From NCBI GenBank assembly GCA_029876055.1, contig CM056879.1:1364001-1428000 (forward strand): 64,000 nucleotides of DNA, in the 5' to 3' direction. Within the stretch, counting starts at the first letter, position 1. The number at the start of each line of letters is the position of its first letter. The notes beneath the pieces are model-generated. The model searched no databases and had not been told where the DNA came from. It worked only from the letters and a program-made list of their open reading frames with translations. The stretch comes from Madurella fahalii. Taxonomy: Eukaryota > Ascomycota > Sordariomycetes > Sordariales. Positions 30,871-42,494 of this stretch are shown here, one piece after another. The position numbers and the translations under genes were made by a program.

Positions 30871-32732
30871 ACGTATATGATAAGCGAGTGACCCAGACAA
30901 GCGAGTGACCCACTTTCTACGCGACACAACACCTTTGTACTCAACAACGAATTTTCTCTACTATCCAAGATGCCCTCTACTTCAAAAGAAAGCCAGATAA
31001 TCTTGGCTCTCCAAGCTCTCCAAAACGACAAGAATCTAAGCGAACGAGCCTCAGCTGAGATCTACGGGGTCGACCGTAAGACCCTAGCGCGCCGACGCGC
31101 TGGCAAGCCTGCACGACGCGATCTTCCAGCCAACTCGCGTAAGCTTACGGATCTGGAAGAGAAGACGATAGTTCAATATATAATTGAGCTATCTGTACGC
31201 GTATTCCTACCTAGACTGAGTGGTGTGGAAGATATGGCCAACCATCTGCTACGCGAATGCGATATATCCCCTGTCGGTAAACGCTGGGCTCACAACTTCG
31301 TTAAACGCCAGCTAGAGCTCCATACGTGTTATACGCGTAGATATGACTACTAGAGGGCCAAGTGCGAAGATCTAAAGGTTATTAGCGCGTGGTTTGTACT
31401 AGTATGGAATACTAGAGCCAAGTACGGTATTGTAGATAACGATGTCTACAACTTCGACGAGACCGGGTTTATGATGGGGATCATCTTTGCAGGTATGGTT
31501 GTTACGACCTCGGATGGCCGTAACAAGGCAAAGCTAGCCTAGCCTGGCAACCGCGAGTGGGCAACGGTGATCCAGGGTGTTAATGCCCTTGGCTGGGCTA
31601 CCCCACCATCCATTATCCTAGCTGGGTATTACTACCTCGCTAACTGGTACCAGGAATGCAACCTCCCAGTTACCTGGCGTATCGCAACCACCGACAATGG
31701 CTGGACTACTAATGCGGTAGGCCTAGATTAGATCAAGCACTTCGACTACCATACAAAATCTCGTACAAAAGGTATATACCGGTTGCTAATCCTCGACGGC
31801 CACGAAAGCCACCACTCAACCGAGTTCGAGCTCTATTGCAAGCAGAACAATATCATCACACTCTATATACCTCCGCACTCTTCCTATAAGTACCAGCTAC
31901 TCGATGTTAGCTGCTTTGGACCACTGAAGCAGGCGTATGGTTGCCAAATCGAGGACCTGATGCGTATACATATCAACCACATTACCAAGCTCGAGTTCCT
32001 CTGTACCTTCCGCGACGCCTTCTTTGCCTCTATGATAGAGAGCAATATACAGGGTGGCTTTGCAGGGGCTGGCCTTATACCACACGATCCAGAGAGGGTG
32101 CTTTCTACCCTGGATGTAAAGCTTCATACGCCAACACCCCCAACCTCACGGCCTGGTACAGCACAACCTTAGGTTTTCCAGACACCACACAACCCCCGAG
32201 AAGCCGAGTCGCAGTCGACGCTTATCAAGACTCGCATTGTCAACCATCAAAATAGCTCTCCAACTTCGATGTTAGCTGCTGTGGACTAGCTTACTAAGGG
32301 TACAATGGCTGTAATGCACGAGGTAGCTCTTCTTCGGTCAGATGTCTCTTCGCTCCGCAAGGCCAACGAGGCACTAAGCAAGCGCCGGAGAGCTAAAAGA
32401 ACATGTGTGCAGCTTGGACGATCACTTACTGTGCAAGATGTATACGATCTACTGGACCAGAAGGCCGTGGGTGAGGAGGGAGTACAAGAAACGCAGCCGG
32501 ATAGTAGTGGTGCAAGGGGGTCTCGTACGAGGATTCAGTGTTATGGTGTGTGTGGCAAGCCTGGCTATAATGTACGGACTTGCCAGGAGGTTGTAGAATT
32601 ATCTGATTCAGCTGCTTCCGATGTAATTATAGTTGGTTGCTAGCGTTGTTGTAGTATATTCGAGGATAGTTGTCATGAGGTAGTGGGAGGTGGGTCACTC
32701 GCTTGTCTGGGTCACTCGCTTATCATGTACGT
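30871..32732 (+). mobile_element. Pogo/Fot1-like element C, full length (1862 bp), nested in element B
   Basis: Ends ACGTATATGATAAGCGAGTG at 30871 and its near-complement (ACGTACATG...) at 32732 are flanked by TA (30869-30870 and 32733-32734). Subterminal tandem units are AAGCGAGTGACCCA, different from A and B. The element encodes a full-length but nonsense-interrupted transposase. Its insertion splits AGGGTACTTTC-TA from the CTGGATGTACAGC segment of element B. Confidence 0.88.
30970..32643 (+). pseudogene. Pogo/Fot1 transposase (DD35D) with five TAG codons
   Basis: One frame of 558 codons runs from ATG 30970 (MPSTSKESQIILALQALQND) to TAG 32641-32643. Domains: psq HTH (residues about 5-50), CENP-B-type HTH (about 60-125), DDE_1 catalytic core with NFDETGF, LILDGHESHH and YKYQLLDVSCFGPLK (35 residues between the last two Asp), and a C-terminal coiled basic region (ALSKRRRAKRTCV) followed by a zinc-knuckle-like CYGVCGKPGYNVRTC. 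Five internal stops, all TAG: after YDY, KLA, GLD, AQP and AAVD. Comparison with A and D shows the originals were Gln in YDYQRAK, KLAQPGN and VDQL, and Trp in QPWVFQ. This proves CpA-to-TpA change on both strands. Confidence 0.88.
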
Positions 32733-33500
32733 TACTGGATGTACAGCTTCGTACGCCAACACCCCCAGCCTCAGAGCCTAATACAGTATAACCTTGGATC
32801 TTCTAGATATCACATAACCCCCGAGAAGCCGAATCGCAGTCAATACTTATCAAGACTCGTATTACCAACCATCAAAACAGCTCTCTAACTTCAATATTGG
32901 GTGCTGTAGATCAATTTACTAAGGGTACGATGGCTATAATGCATCATGTAGCTCTCTTTCGGTCAGAGGTCTCTTCGCTCTGCAAGGCCAACGAGGCATT
33001 AAGCAAGCGCCGGAGAGCTAAAAGAAGACGTGTGCAGCTTGGAGGATCACTTACTGTACAAGATGTACAGGATCTACTAGCCCAGAAGGCTGTGGGTAGC
33101 GAGGTAGTAGGAGATACATAGCCAGAAGGCAGTAGTACCGGGGGGGGGGGGGGTCGTACGAAGGTTCGGTGCTGTGGTGTGTGTGGCAAGCCTGGTCATA
33201 ATGCCCGTACTTGCTAGGAGGCTATTGAATCCTCTGATTCAGCTGTTTCTGATGTAATTGTAGTTGGTTGATAGTATTATTATGTTGCAACTGAGGATAG
33301 TTGTTATAGGGTAGTGGGGACTGTACGACTCGCTTGGGTGTACGGCTCGCTTATGGATTACGTTATCCAATGGCAATCTCATTACTAATTGAATTGGCTA
33401 CCTATCACGCACCGACAATAGGATCTTATCGCATTGCAACTAACTTCCAAGTAACTGGATACACTCGGCCGGAAACCGTGTGCATTGCTCGAGGAGCGAC

Positions 33501-35382
33501 TCAAATGCCTGTAATCCTCACGCCGCGAGCCCCTTTCCTGGGCTGAGGAGTAATGGCATCAAAGTCATACTTGATATCCTCGTACACAGTATCGTACAGC
33601 TTCACGTGAGGCAAGACACGGAGGGCCATAGCCACGGTAACCAAGTAAAGCTCACAGAATGCAAGGCTATGCATGTTAATTAGGATCAATCTCACTAGTT
33701 GAAGGTAATTATAATCATGAGTGATTACTCACTGCATGCCAAGACACCGGCGAGCCCCCTTGGAGAAAGACATGATATATTTCTCCATTGCGTAATTAGG
33801 CTTTCCTTCGGAGTCAATCCACCGTTCAGGCTCGTACTTCTCTGGCTCAGGGAAGAGCTCTTCATTGTTGTGGTTGATGAGGGCGCTCATCCCAATCGCA
33901 GTTCCTCGAGGGACGACGTAGTGGAATCCGCGGTTTTTGTAAACAAGGTCTTCATCAGGCGCAACACGGGGAAGTCGACCGGGTATTCCCAAGGCAACGC
34001 GGAAACCCTCAAAAATAACTCCATGAAGATATGGATATTTCTCCAACCGGACCCAACTCAGCTTTTGCGGATCTTCGTGCTTGAGCTCCTCCCTTATACG
34101 TGCAAGTTTCTCGGGCTGGGACAAGAGGAAAAATGTAATCGCGGCGAGTGAACCCTGGGAAGAATACACCAATCAGTACTAAGTCGCGCAGTTTGTTCAA
34201 GAAACTTGACATATATGTGCTTACAGCAGTAGTCTCAGAACCAGCGGCGACCAAGGACCAGCCTTCACCGGAAAGACGGTAGATGGTTTTGTGCTGATCG
34301 GGTATCGGTGCATCCATGACCTCGGTGAAGACACTTGGCTTCTTCTGCTGTTGCGCCTTGACGACATGGTTGGGAATTGTCTCGTGCATAGACTTGACCA
34401 TGTAGGCGATATCAGGTCCTAAGTAAGGACCAAGGGCGGGCATCAAGCTGACGGAGTGTCGGAGGATTGGAATATGGCGGAAGATATGGCTGGTGGCAAC
34501 CAGGACCTCAAATGCCCGCTTGTAGTTCTGTTCGAAGTCGGGTCTGTCCAGAAATCCTAATTGCACCCAAACTGGGGATTTAGGATAACTCCAGTGTTAA
34601 GCAAGGCTTGGAAGGAGAGATGAGGCGTACCAAATGGCTCGCCAAAACAATACTGGGAGATGGCGTCGGCAGTGAAACAGTTGTATGGATCCAGGGCGTT
34701 TATTATTTGGCCGCATTCGGCTAATCGCAGAACTTTTTCGCACATCTTCTGTGCCATCTCGTGGATCTCTGGTTCATACCGGAGCATTCGCTGCCGAGAA
34801 AAGAACTTGCTGATGGCGCTCCTTCGGATGCGATGGGTCTTTTCACACCCAAGTGTTAATAACTGCCACTTGAAAGAAAAGTGTATGCTCTGGAAAGACC
34901 TTACCTCATGGTCACGAGTTCCGAACGTAGACACTGTGAGAGAGCCAGCGAATGCTGCCAAGAAATGAGGCGTCTTGTCACGAATTCGGGTGGCTACCGA
35001 CGGATAGATCTCATCGACAAAGTCATAGTCATTGCAATGGAGTTCCTCCGGGTTAATGCGTACAATCGGTCCTTGGGCCGTGTTAATAAGCTTCATGAGT
35101 GAAACATCGCTAGCCTTCCACCTCAAAGGACACACCATATTTCTCGTGCATAGACTTGATTTCCCAACTATATCTCCCAACCTTTACCAGGTCGTACCAC
35201 GCCTCATAAAGGTATGTCGCCGCGGCCAATTTTGGCCCCGGAAACCTGTAGAGGGGGTGGAATGGCGATATATTATAAAGAGCGAGGAGTAAACGGTATC
35301 CGAACCACAGACCAAAGAGACGAAGGGCATTGTGGAGCGCTGCAAAGGCCAAAGCGCCCTCGATGCCGAACGCGGACGGCAT
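33501..35382 (-). CDS. Cytochrome P450 monooxygenase, TRI4-like (CYP58-like) group
   Basis: Six exons fit in phase: 35382-35136, 35071-34905, 34838-34631, 34556-34225, 34154-33733 and 33666-33501 (513 residues), with introns of 64-74 nt. The N terminus has a membrane anchor (LFGLWFGYRLLLALYNISPF) and a PGPK hinge. Core motifs: I-helix VAAGSETTA (about residues 311-319), K-helix EGFR (about 369-372), PERW, and the heme loop FSKGARRCLG (about 448-457) with its Cys ligand. The order FHPLYRFPGPKLAA and GPIVRINPEELH is typical of fungal P450s of the trichodiene-oxygenase/isotrichodermin type. It would hydroxylate a small lipophilic substrate at the ER using a CPR partner. No nonsense codons, so probably functional. 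It lies 140 bp from pogo element B. The exact substrate is unknown. Confidence 0.9.
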
Positions 35383-36214
35383 GGTGGAGGTCCCCGACTG
35401 TGGTGAGATTGTCAACGCTAATTTACAGACGGACTGAGACGAAAATCTGGAACAGCTATCCCACCGAAGTTGGCAAGTCTGTTCACCACTTAAATGTAGT
35501 TATAACGGGAGCGAGGAGTTTCTTCTCCAAGCCATGAGATATGTAAGTTCCCCGGGGGGGAAGCTTAGTCAGACCCGGCGGCAGAGGATACCCCTCACTT
35601 ACGGTTCCTTTTCGGATTGGTCACCCTGGTTGTTACCCCAGGACGTTGACGTGAGTATGGCGCCATAAATACAAATTAATCGAAAAAAAAAATCTAGATT
35701 TCACAACCATTTTTTACTATGTCATACCCGGAGTCCGCCAAGAGAGCCGTAGCCCCGCTTAGAAATTTCGTTGCAAATAGTACTCTGTTGTACAGCCCTC
35801 ATTCCTCCGGCTAGGTGACTGGGAAGTCCCTGTGGCGTGTGCGTTGTAGAGTGTGGGGCTCTAGACAAGCTGGCGCGGTTTATTGCGTGTAAACAAGCAA
35901 TCTACTTGGCTTGTCAAAGAAGGGCTACAAAAAGTGGATCGAAGGGTACAAGCGGTACGCTCTGCCTAGCAGGTCTGAGTACCTGAGGCTACGTTGGACA
36001 TGCCCCTCGCTACCTGGGTCACAAGGTGGCTGTGTTGCCCGTGCATCATTTGATTTCCGTCACCCAAGCTTGACTTGTCACGGCACAGCCACACGAACGG
36101 ACATGTCACCAAATAAGGTACCTTATGTATATCCCAATCTGCCGGGCAATTTATTTTACACCTGAATCTGAATCACTATCGGACAAACCACAGCTCCTAA
36201 GTGTATATGCCATC
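35383..36214. other. Divergent intergenic region between the P450 and the unknown gene
   Basis: The P450 (minus) and the next gene (plus) face away from each other, so this 830-bp region must hold both promoters. It is AT-rich at about 35680-35720 with a poly-A run. No further gene is seen. Confidence 0.5.
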
Positions 36215-37530
36215 ATGGACCATTTCCCTCCTTATCAATTTCCTATGCCAAACATCCTTCCGCCCCGGGTGTTTGCCAGTCCGCGTGACGACGAGGTTTC
36301 GGACTCGGCCGAAGATATTTTCAACGCTAACGGCGCGCCACAAAGCTCAGAAATACTTGCATCTAATCTCTTGCATGGGCGTTCGGACGAGGGAACGGGT
36401 TGGCGGGAACCTTCATCTGGCATAATTCAGAGACCGCAGCACAAGAGCCCTGTTAGTCTGCTTGGCAACTCCATGGTCACTGAAAATTCGCCACGATCTT
36501 TCCCTCTGTACTACTCGATCAACCGGCACAATAATCAGCGGCATACGAGAAGCTCTTCCAAGAGCGGGTACGGAGCCGGCGGTAGTTATGCACAAAGCTA
36601 TAGATCCGATATGTGTATGATCCTAGTAGGGAACCTGGCTCTTTGTTCAGGCGGTCTGATCAGTGTCTTCTGATAGCAACGGCGTACGCTATAAAGGCAG
36701 CTCGATATCCACTACTTTACGAGAAACTAAAGGCGCCGGCTGCAGCAAGGAAAGCGTTGAAGATCTGGAAAAATAAGAAAGACGGAAAGGCAGCCGTGGT
36801 TGAGGAGACCAATGATCGGCTTCTCATTCAAGATGCCCAAAGAGCGGCCAATGACAGCCCCGGACCTGTCGATGACAATGGTACCAGGCGCGACGGTAGT
36901 ACTACAGAGAATATTGACTTGCAGGTTCTCGCTCAGAATGATCGCCACCGAAACGAAGCCGCTCGCGATAGCAGTGAGGCCGGGAAAATAGCTGCCGCAT
37001 CCGCCGCTCCGTCAACCGCCATGGTGGTACACAGGGCGAGACCAACAGGTGATTTGCCTGCACAGCATATGACCTTCTCCGAGCCCATCCTTGAGAAGAC
37101 TCGACGAGGAAGCCGTCTTCGCATCTCCTGCTCCCTCGAACAGTCCTATCCAAACTTTTTCATTGAGTGCACGTACGTTTACATCGACAAGTCCGAGACG
37201 GTCAACCTCAGTCGCACGGACACGCGGTTGTCGTTCGCGACCATCTCGACAAGGGAAAATCTCTGGGTGGTTGCCATGGAGAAAAGAGGGTACAACGAAG
37301 CCTTCATCAAGGGATTCGTGGGAGAGGCCGAGTATGACAGGTTGGACAAGCTAGGGAGCGAGCCGATCAAGGGCCGCCCGAAATCCACCCCTGTAACTGA
37401 AGCGGTGACAAAGAAGATTCGGATACTCGATGGGTTCGACCTAGGCGGGATATGGTGCGCGGCCGCGGGCTTTTACCAGATGGACATCTTTATTCCAGCG
37501 GACGGCTACCGAGGCAAGAAACAATTGTGA
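36215..37530 (+). CDS. Hypothetical protein, 417 residues
   Basis: Exons 36215-36614 and 36677-37530 join in phase across a 62-nt intron (GTATGA donor, GATAG acceptor), giving MDHFPPYQFPMPNILPPRVF at the start. The N-terminal third is Ser/Asn/Pro-rich and probably disordered. The middle has a basic helix (KLKAPAAARKALKIWKNKKD) and a low-complexity Ala/Ser stretch. The last 150 residues look folded (RGSRLRISCSLEQSYPNFFI, VVAMEKRGYNEAFIKGFVGE, LDGFDLGGIWCAAAGFYQMD). I do not recognise the family. It has no signal peptide. The gene is divergent to the P450 and intact. Confidence 0.55.
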
Positions 37531-39036
37531 TCCGGTGGCAACGGAACGGTAGCGGTGTCTGCGCTCTTACTTAACCTAGCAGTAGGCTATTTCAATTTCG
37601 GCTGCGGTGGGTGTACGTGGGTGCGTTTGCGTAAGCGACGCTGCAAATTCGTTTTATTAAATAGAGGGGTGAAAAGAGCGGTAGAAAGCACTGTACTAGC
37701 CAAGTTGATGGCTAAAGTCGAAGTCCTTGTATATACAACGGTGCTCGGTAACGCCAGCGATATACGAAAGCTGGCAACAACAGATATGTGCAAAAATTTT
37801 CATCTCAGAAGAAATAGGAGACGTGGTCGGGCCCCGGTGTCCAGCTCTGTGGCTATCAAAACCACGACTTCAACCCTCATTCACTCGTTCAGCCCGCAAG
37901 CGGTTACCGGATTGACAGTGCCCCACGGGTCCAGAATCCACTTACAATAGCGCTTTACCAGATAATGGTGGAAGAGGAACCGCTGCTCTGGTAACCCTTC
38001 GTATCCATCAGTTGATAATTGTGGTGGCCAAGTAACTGCGGGAAAAACGGAAGATCCACCCGTGGTTCGAGATGGGCCATTATCGAGTTTGCCTGTAGTG
38101 GTTGACACGAAGTGTGGAAGTTGGATTCTACTCGCAGGTGGTGGGGAAGGCAGCTAGGATCGGGCGTGCTAGAGTTGCGAGCCGCGACAAAGAAAACGGA
38201 GTAGCACCTAATTACTCTATCTCGGCCTAAACGCCTACGCCCTTCCTACCTAAGTCCCATTCTAGTGACACACACGCAGGTTGAGAGATTGGTCGAGACT
38301 AGATTGAATAGCTGAGTTGTGCAATTCCATTGTCGACAACCCGAGCCTGGAAGGCGGGTGTTGTTTTTTTTTTTGAAACTTTGGATTTGTCAATCCCTAA
38401 TTTTCAAAACCCTATAAATCTTAATGACTGGTCATGTATCTGATGATATGGTGAAAGGCGCGCGCGTCAGAAGGCCCAAAATCACAGCCCGTGCCGATCA
38501 GCCGCTCTTAGACTGCGCCGCAATCCCTCTCACGTACTAAGTACACCCAACCATCAGCTACCTCAGCACAGCCACCCACCTGTCTCCCGTATACACGAAT
38601 AAGGCACCTGTCGGGTCAAGGAGGGAAGCTTGTTTGGCCGGCGAAGCGGGCGATAGCCATACCACGCCCTACCTATCCCAGGTTCGAGCACAGTCACCCG
38701 GGCTCGAGAGTAGGAACCTGTGTTGTGGGCAAACTAGGGATGGAATTGTGGACCCGCGAGCGATCCGGAATGCTGTGTGGAAACTGAAGTGGAATACTGA
38801 TGTGTGGAGGGATTATGATGGTGGGTTACAGGAGTTGAAGTTGTTGTGACACATGCTGGTGCGCTACAGAAAATCCCCAAACGATGTGAATACCCAAAAA
38901 GGAACAGATCAAACTAATAAGATATCTAAAGTTTCCTATAATTATGAAACCAACACGGAACACCTTGAGAAGGATATCAATCTAAGTCACATTCTTGGTA
39001 CATACCATGGGCTTCCCATCACGCTCTTCTTCTTAC
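37531..39036. other. Intergenic, 1.5 kb, no gene supported
   Basis: A minus-strand piece at about 38030-37880 (LVKRYCKWILDPWGTVNP) faintly resembles the C terminus of a VAO-type flavoprotein, and a plus-strand ORF at 38634-38849 is unexplained; neither is convincing. A T-run occurs at 38365. Confidence 0.35.
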
Positions 39037-40089
39037 CTACAGCCATTGCTTGTTCCCCTGGTGAGAGACAAAAGAACCGCCATCTCCATTCTCCACGCTG
39101 GCCCTGTCCCAGACCGAAATGACATCCCGGACGGCATCTTCTGGACGCGCTGGGCCAGTGAAGTGAGGGGCATACTTTGTGAACTTAGCGAAGACGTCTT
39201 CCAGCTTTCGTTGTTGCTCCGGGTTTGCTATGGGAAAGGTTAGACCGTTATTGGATGGAAAAATGCGGAACAGGGCCATTACCATTCGCGTAGTGGCCGG
39301 CTTCGACCACTCCCGGACAGATGCTCATGAATAGAATGCCGTCCTTCCTGTACTGGGCACTGAACTTGGCGACTGCCGTGTTCATAGCCGCTTTGCTGAT
39401 CGCATATGCAGAAAACACGGCTATGTCGTGCTGTCGGATCGGGTCCAAGTCTGAGCTGCCGCTGGTTATTGACACAACCTTCTTGGCTCGGCCTCTGAGG
39501 ACCAACGGCATGAAAAGATTGAAGAGATGGACATTGCCAACGACATTGATCTTGAAGCACCTGAGCATTTCCTCCTCAAGCTTCTCGGGTGTATTGCCTC
39601 TGAGTGATTCCCCTAGTCAGTGCCGGCTTGAGCTTCTACACAGCAAGGAAGGAACATACAGCACTCCGATAGGATCATAGGAATCCCAAGTTGATACATA
39701 GGCGGCGTTGGCGATAAGGTAGTCGACAGTTCCTCCGGTGATAGTGGCAGTGTCCTGCACGGCGAGCTACCAGCGCATTTTTGTTAGCACGGGACCACAC
39801 GACCAGTCCGCCCCGGCGTAAGTAACTTACCCGCATGGCCTCGTAGTTTGTGAGATCAGCTTGCAAGATGTGGATGTTGGAGCGCCCGCTCAGTTGTTCC
39901 GAGACCTTCTTCTCCGTGCTGACCTTGTCACGAACCAGACCGATGACAGTATTGCTTGGGCATTGGGATATCTGGCGAAGGAACTCGAACTAAGTGTCAC
40001 CTGTCAGCTCGCCAATCGTTCAGTGAGGTAATAGCTTTAGCACTTACCCCGATGACCCCGGAGACACCTGTGATCACATATGAAGACAT
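39037..40089 (-). CDS. Short-chain dehydrogenase/reductase (SDR)
   Basis: Five exons fit in phase: 40089-40048, 39989-39831, 39766-39660, 39599-39283 and 39227-39037 (271 residues; stop TAG). The protein starts MSSYVITGVSGVIG, the TGxxxGxG dinucleotide-binding loop. It continues with ADLTNYEAMR, LIANAAYVSTWDSYDPIGVL, and the catalytic group: SITSGSS (Ser at about 149-151), Tyr168 and Lys172 in SAYAISKAA. The C terminus APHFTGPARPEDAVRDVISV with FVSHQGNKQWL matches classical fungal SDRs of the NAD(P)-dependent alcohol/ketone oxidoreductase type. Introns have GTAAGT/GTATGT/GTAATG donors. The gene is intact and could act with the P450 and GMC enzymes nearby. Substrate unknown. Confidence 0.9.
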
Positions 40090-40980
40090 TGTTGGCGGGT
40101 AGTAAGCAGAGTAAAGACGGCAAATGCTATATCAACAGACCCTTTGCGGTGATATGTAGAGCCCGTAGATGCTGGACTTTTCGACAGTGAGGTTGTCATG
40201 TTGGGCGGGCCTGGCGAGCTCTTTTGTACTGCATAGTGTGTGGAGCTTACGGATTATGCTGATGGTTATGGTGGAGCTACTGGGTTAAAGGACTATTGGT
40301 GTGAAAAGCTGCGTGCCGAATACGGAATAGGCAGATTGTCTGGGCCAATCCGGAGAGTAACTATCGGTATTGCTTACCGCCAGGCTCGGCTTTTGGCACG
40401 GTGGTCATTACAATTCCGGTTGCGGGCGTTATGGTTTGCATTATGGTTATGCATTATGGTTGGTGGGTCGCAGTACCGTACGATTTCCAAATTCGGCAAT
40501 CAATTGCCTCGATCATCTTTCCTCTCATACAACTTGCAGCCATCCTACTCTGCGTCTTTCCCTGTCGATATAAGTCTGGGTGTCCGTCTATATTAAAGCA
40601 CGCAGCTTCCGTTCATGATCTTTTCCCTCCGTCTGCAGTTATACAGTAATTAGACATGGGAGTCTGGACCGGCCGAGCTTTGCTCCGCAGTGTCAGATTA
40701 GCTGCTTCTGACCCATGCTCGTATGTACAGTCCTGTACTGTACATCGTGTTGCTTTTAACGGCTAATTAGTCCAGAACCGGTTTGGTTCGGACCACCGTA
40801 AGAACCACTGAGAGAGTGTGTTTGGGCGGGCCGAATGACTCGTCACTGGACCCACTGGACGACAATTGGAACCGCTTTTTAACTTCCACCTTCGGACCGT
40901 TTTGCCTCTCATTGATAGAATCTAAGAAAAGAAACCAATGCTGTGTCGAGCTTGTGCATACCTAACTTCTGCCCTGAGCC
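40090..40980. other. Divergent promoter region between the SDR and bZIP genes
   Basis: SDR (minus) and bZIP (plus) are divergently arranged with 890 bp between start codons. Palindromic TGTACAGTCCTGTACTGTACA-like sequence (two TGTACA units and one GTACAG) at about 40725-40745 is a possible regulator site. ORFs inside look random. Confidence 0.45.
40723..40746. promoter_or_regulatory. Possible operator-like TGTAC repeat
   Basis: Three closely spaced TGTAC/GTACA units (TGTACAGTCCTGTACTGT, then ACA) lie between the divergent SDR and bZIP genes. Repeated half-sites in a shared promoter are typical of dimeric regulators, but no factor is known for this one. It could be chance. Confidence 0.25.
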
Positions 40981-42226
40981 ATGCCGTCTACGCCAACTGA
41001 CCGGCTACGGACCCGGCAGAGGGTGCACAGGCCCCCTCCAACGCTGACCGTCCCCGATATTGATGAGGATGCGGCTGGGAGAAAGCGTGTGTTAAACGTG
41101 CTTGCCCAGCGCCGATATCGTAAGCACATCCTCTTGCGGCGGAGCATAACGACAAAGGGCTTGGAAGTAACTGACGTCTTGCGACCTAGGACAACGCAAG
41201 AGGGAAGCCCGCCTTGGAACTCAAGGACCACATGAGGGCCCCGCGCAGAGTCAAAGCCCAGAAGAACCACGGCATGCGATATCGCCTCACCCGGGAGATG
41301 GCATCAGTACCACGGAAGCTGCAACCGGAGATGTGGTTGACTTTCCGTTCCTCTCCCCTGAAAACTTGAGTCTCCCCATACAGTCCCCGAATGCGGCCAC
41401 ACGCTCATTCGACGTCGGCCAGCGGGATGAGATGCCGCTGCAGTGGCCGACCTATAGCCCGGAGGATGCAGACTGCCAACCAGATGTGTCGACTTCGCTC
41501 CCATTCGCCTTTACCAACGAGGTCCAGCCTCTATCCCTAGTCCTATTGAGCGGCACATCCAACACACTATCAAGCTCCAACCCCTCAACCTACACCTCCT
41601 CGCCTGCCCAAATAACCATCCACTCCGGCTACCCACCCAACCACAACATCACCAACTCTTCCACTGCAACCGAGTCATTCGCAGACAGCTACTACCTCTC
41701 CGTCCCACCGCTTACCCTGCTGCGCGCCCTCGTGCGCATCGCCACGCGCCTCAAAGCCATGCCGTCCGTCTGGTCTCTGACCGCCGCCTCACCTTTCAAC
41801 ATCGGCACCGGCCCGGACCCGTCCCAGCTGCCGCTGGCCTGGCATCCGACGTCCACCCAGATCACGGTACCGCACCATCCCGTGCTAGACCTGCTTCCTT
41901 GGCCCGGGGTGCGGGATCGGATGATCGGGTATTTGAGTCTTGGCGACGGCGATGGTGATAGCAATGGCAATGACATTGGCGAGGGTGGCTCTAGTGCTGA
42001 TTCTGGGACTGGGTCGCGGCTCGTAGATTTCATTTATGACATGGAGGATGGGGCGGAAGGGATCAGGATCTGGGGTGCGGATCCATATGACGAGGCGAAC
42101 TGGGAGGTTGGGCAGGTCGTTTTTGAGAGGTGGTGGTTTGTGTTTGACAAGCGGGTTGTCGCGATGAGTAATCGTTGGAGGAGGCAGAGAGGGGCGGAGC
42201 CCTTGAGGGTTGCGGGAGCGCAGTGA
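40981..42226 (+). CDS. bZIP transcription factor with DUF3425-like C-terminal domain
   Basis: Exons 40981-41119 and 41190-42226 join in phase over a 70-nt intron (GTAAGC, CTAG), giving 391 residues. The basic region is at about residues 31-52: AGRKRVLNVLAQRRYRQRKR, the fungal NxxAQxxxR DNA-contact signature (N-V-L-A-Q-R-R-Y-R). The leucine-zipper part is short. The centre is Ser/Thr/Pro-rich. The C terminus has the DUF3425-type order VPHHPVLDLLPWPGVRDRMI, then GIRIWGADPYDEANWEV and FERWWFVFDK. These nuclear regulators often control nearby secondary-metabolism or stress genes. It is divergent to the SDR gene, suggesting local control, which is inference. The frame is intact. Confidence 0.88.
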
Positions 42227-42494
42227 TAAGGGGGGCATGTCCTGTGTGTTGGCTTTGTCCGAAGTTGAGCGAGTTGGAGCCATGCTTACTCTGCGAATCG
42301 TTAGCACAAAATATATATTATGATACTGGTCTTTTACATGTAGCTGTAGTTGGTGATATACTTGGTACAATAGTAACGTTAAATATCAAGGGCTACCGAC
42401 TCTAACGAGAGAGTACGGTGCCGGCTGAGGCATCCGGGGAGAGATATGGAAGTTTGTGAGGGGGACCATCAACTGCTGTCCAGGGTTCCTAAAA

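Larger units (their letters stand above)
29926..33363 (+). mobile_element. Pogo/Fot1-like element B, host of a nested pogo element and a solo LTR
   Basis: Ends ACGTAATCCATAAGCGAGCC at 29926 and its complement at 33363 are flanked by TA. Subterminal repeats are AAGCGAGCCGTACA and AAGCGAGTCGTACAG. Native parts: N-terminal transposase sequence (about 30025-30259 and 30677-30840, with stops such as TAA in EAM-stop-NNKKLS), a short piece up to about 30870, and the C-terminal part 32735-33270 with KANEALSKRRRAKRRRVQLG and the CCHC knuckle CGVCGKPGHNARTC. The DDE region is deleted. A run of about 14 G at 33140 interrupts the 3' part. Inserted into it are the 417-bp LTR (30260-30676) and pogo element C (30871-32732). 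Confidence 0.8.

Noticed and set aside
30970..32643. TAG read as a sense codon (genetic code change) in this genome
   Set aside because: Intact genes use TAG as their true stop (GST at 23270 and SDR at 39037), and other copies of the same transposon have Gln or Trp codons at the TAG positions.
37881..38108. Minus-strand ORF faintly like a VAO-type flavoprotein C terminus
   Set aside because: Only about 20 residues are suggestive; no FAD motif, start or exon structure could be found.
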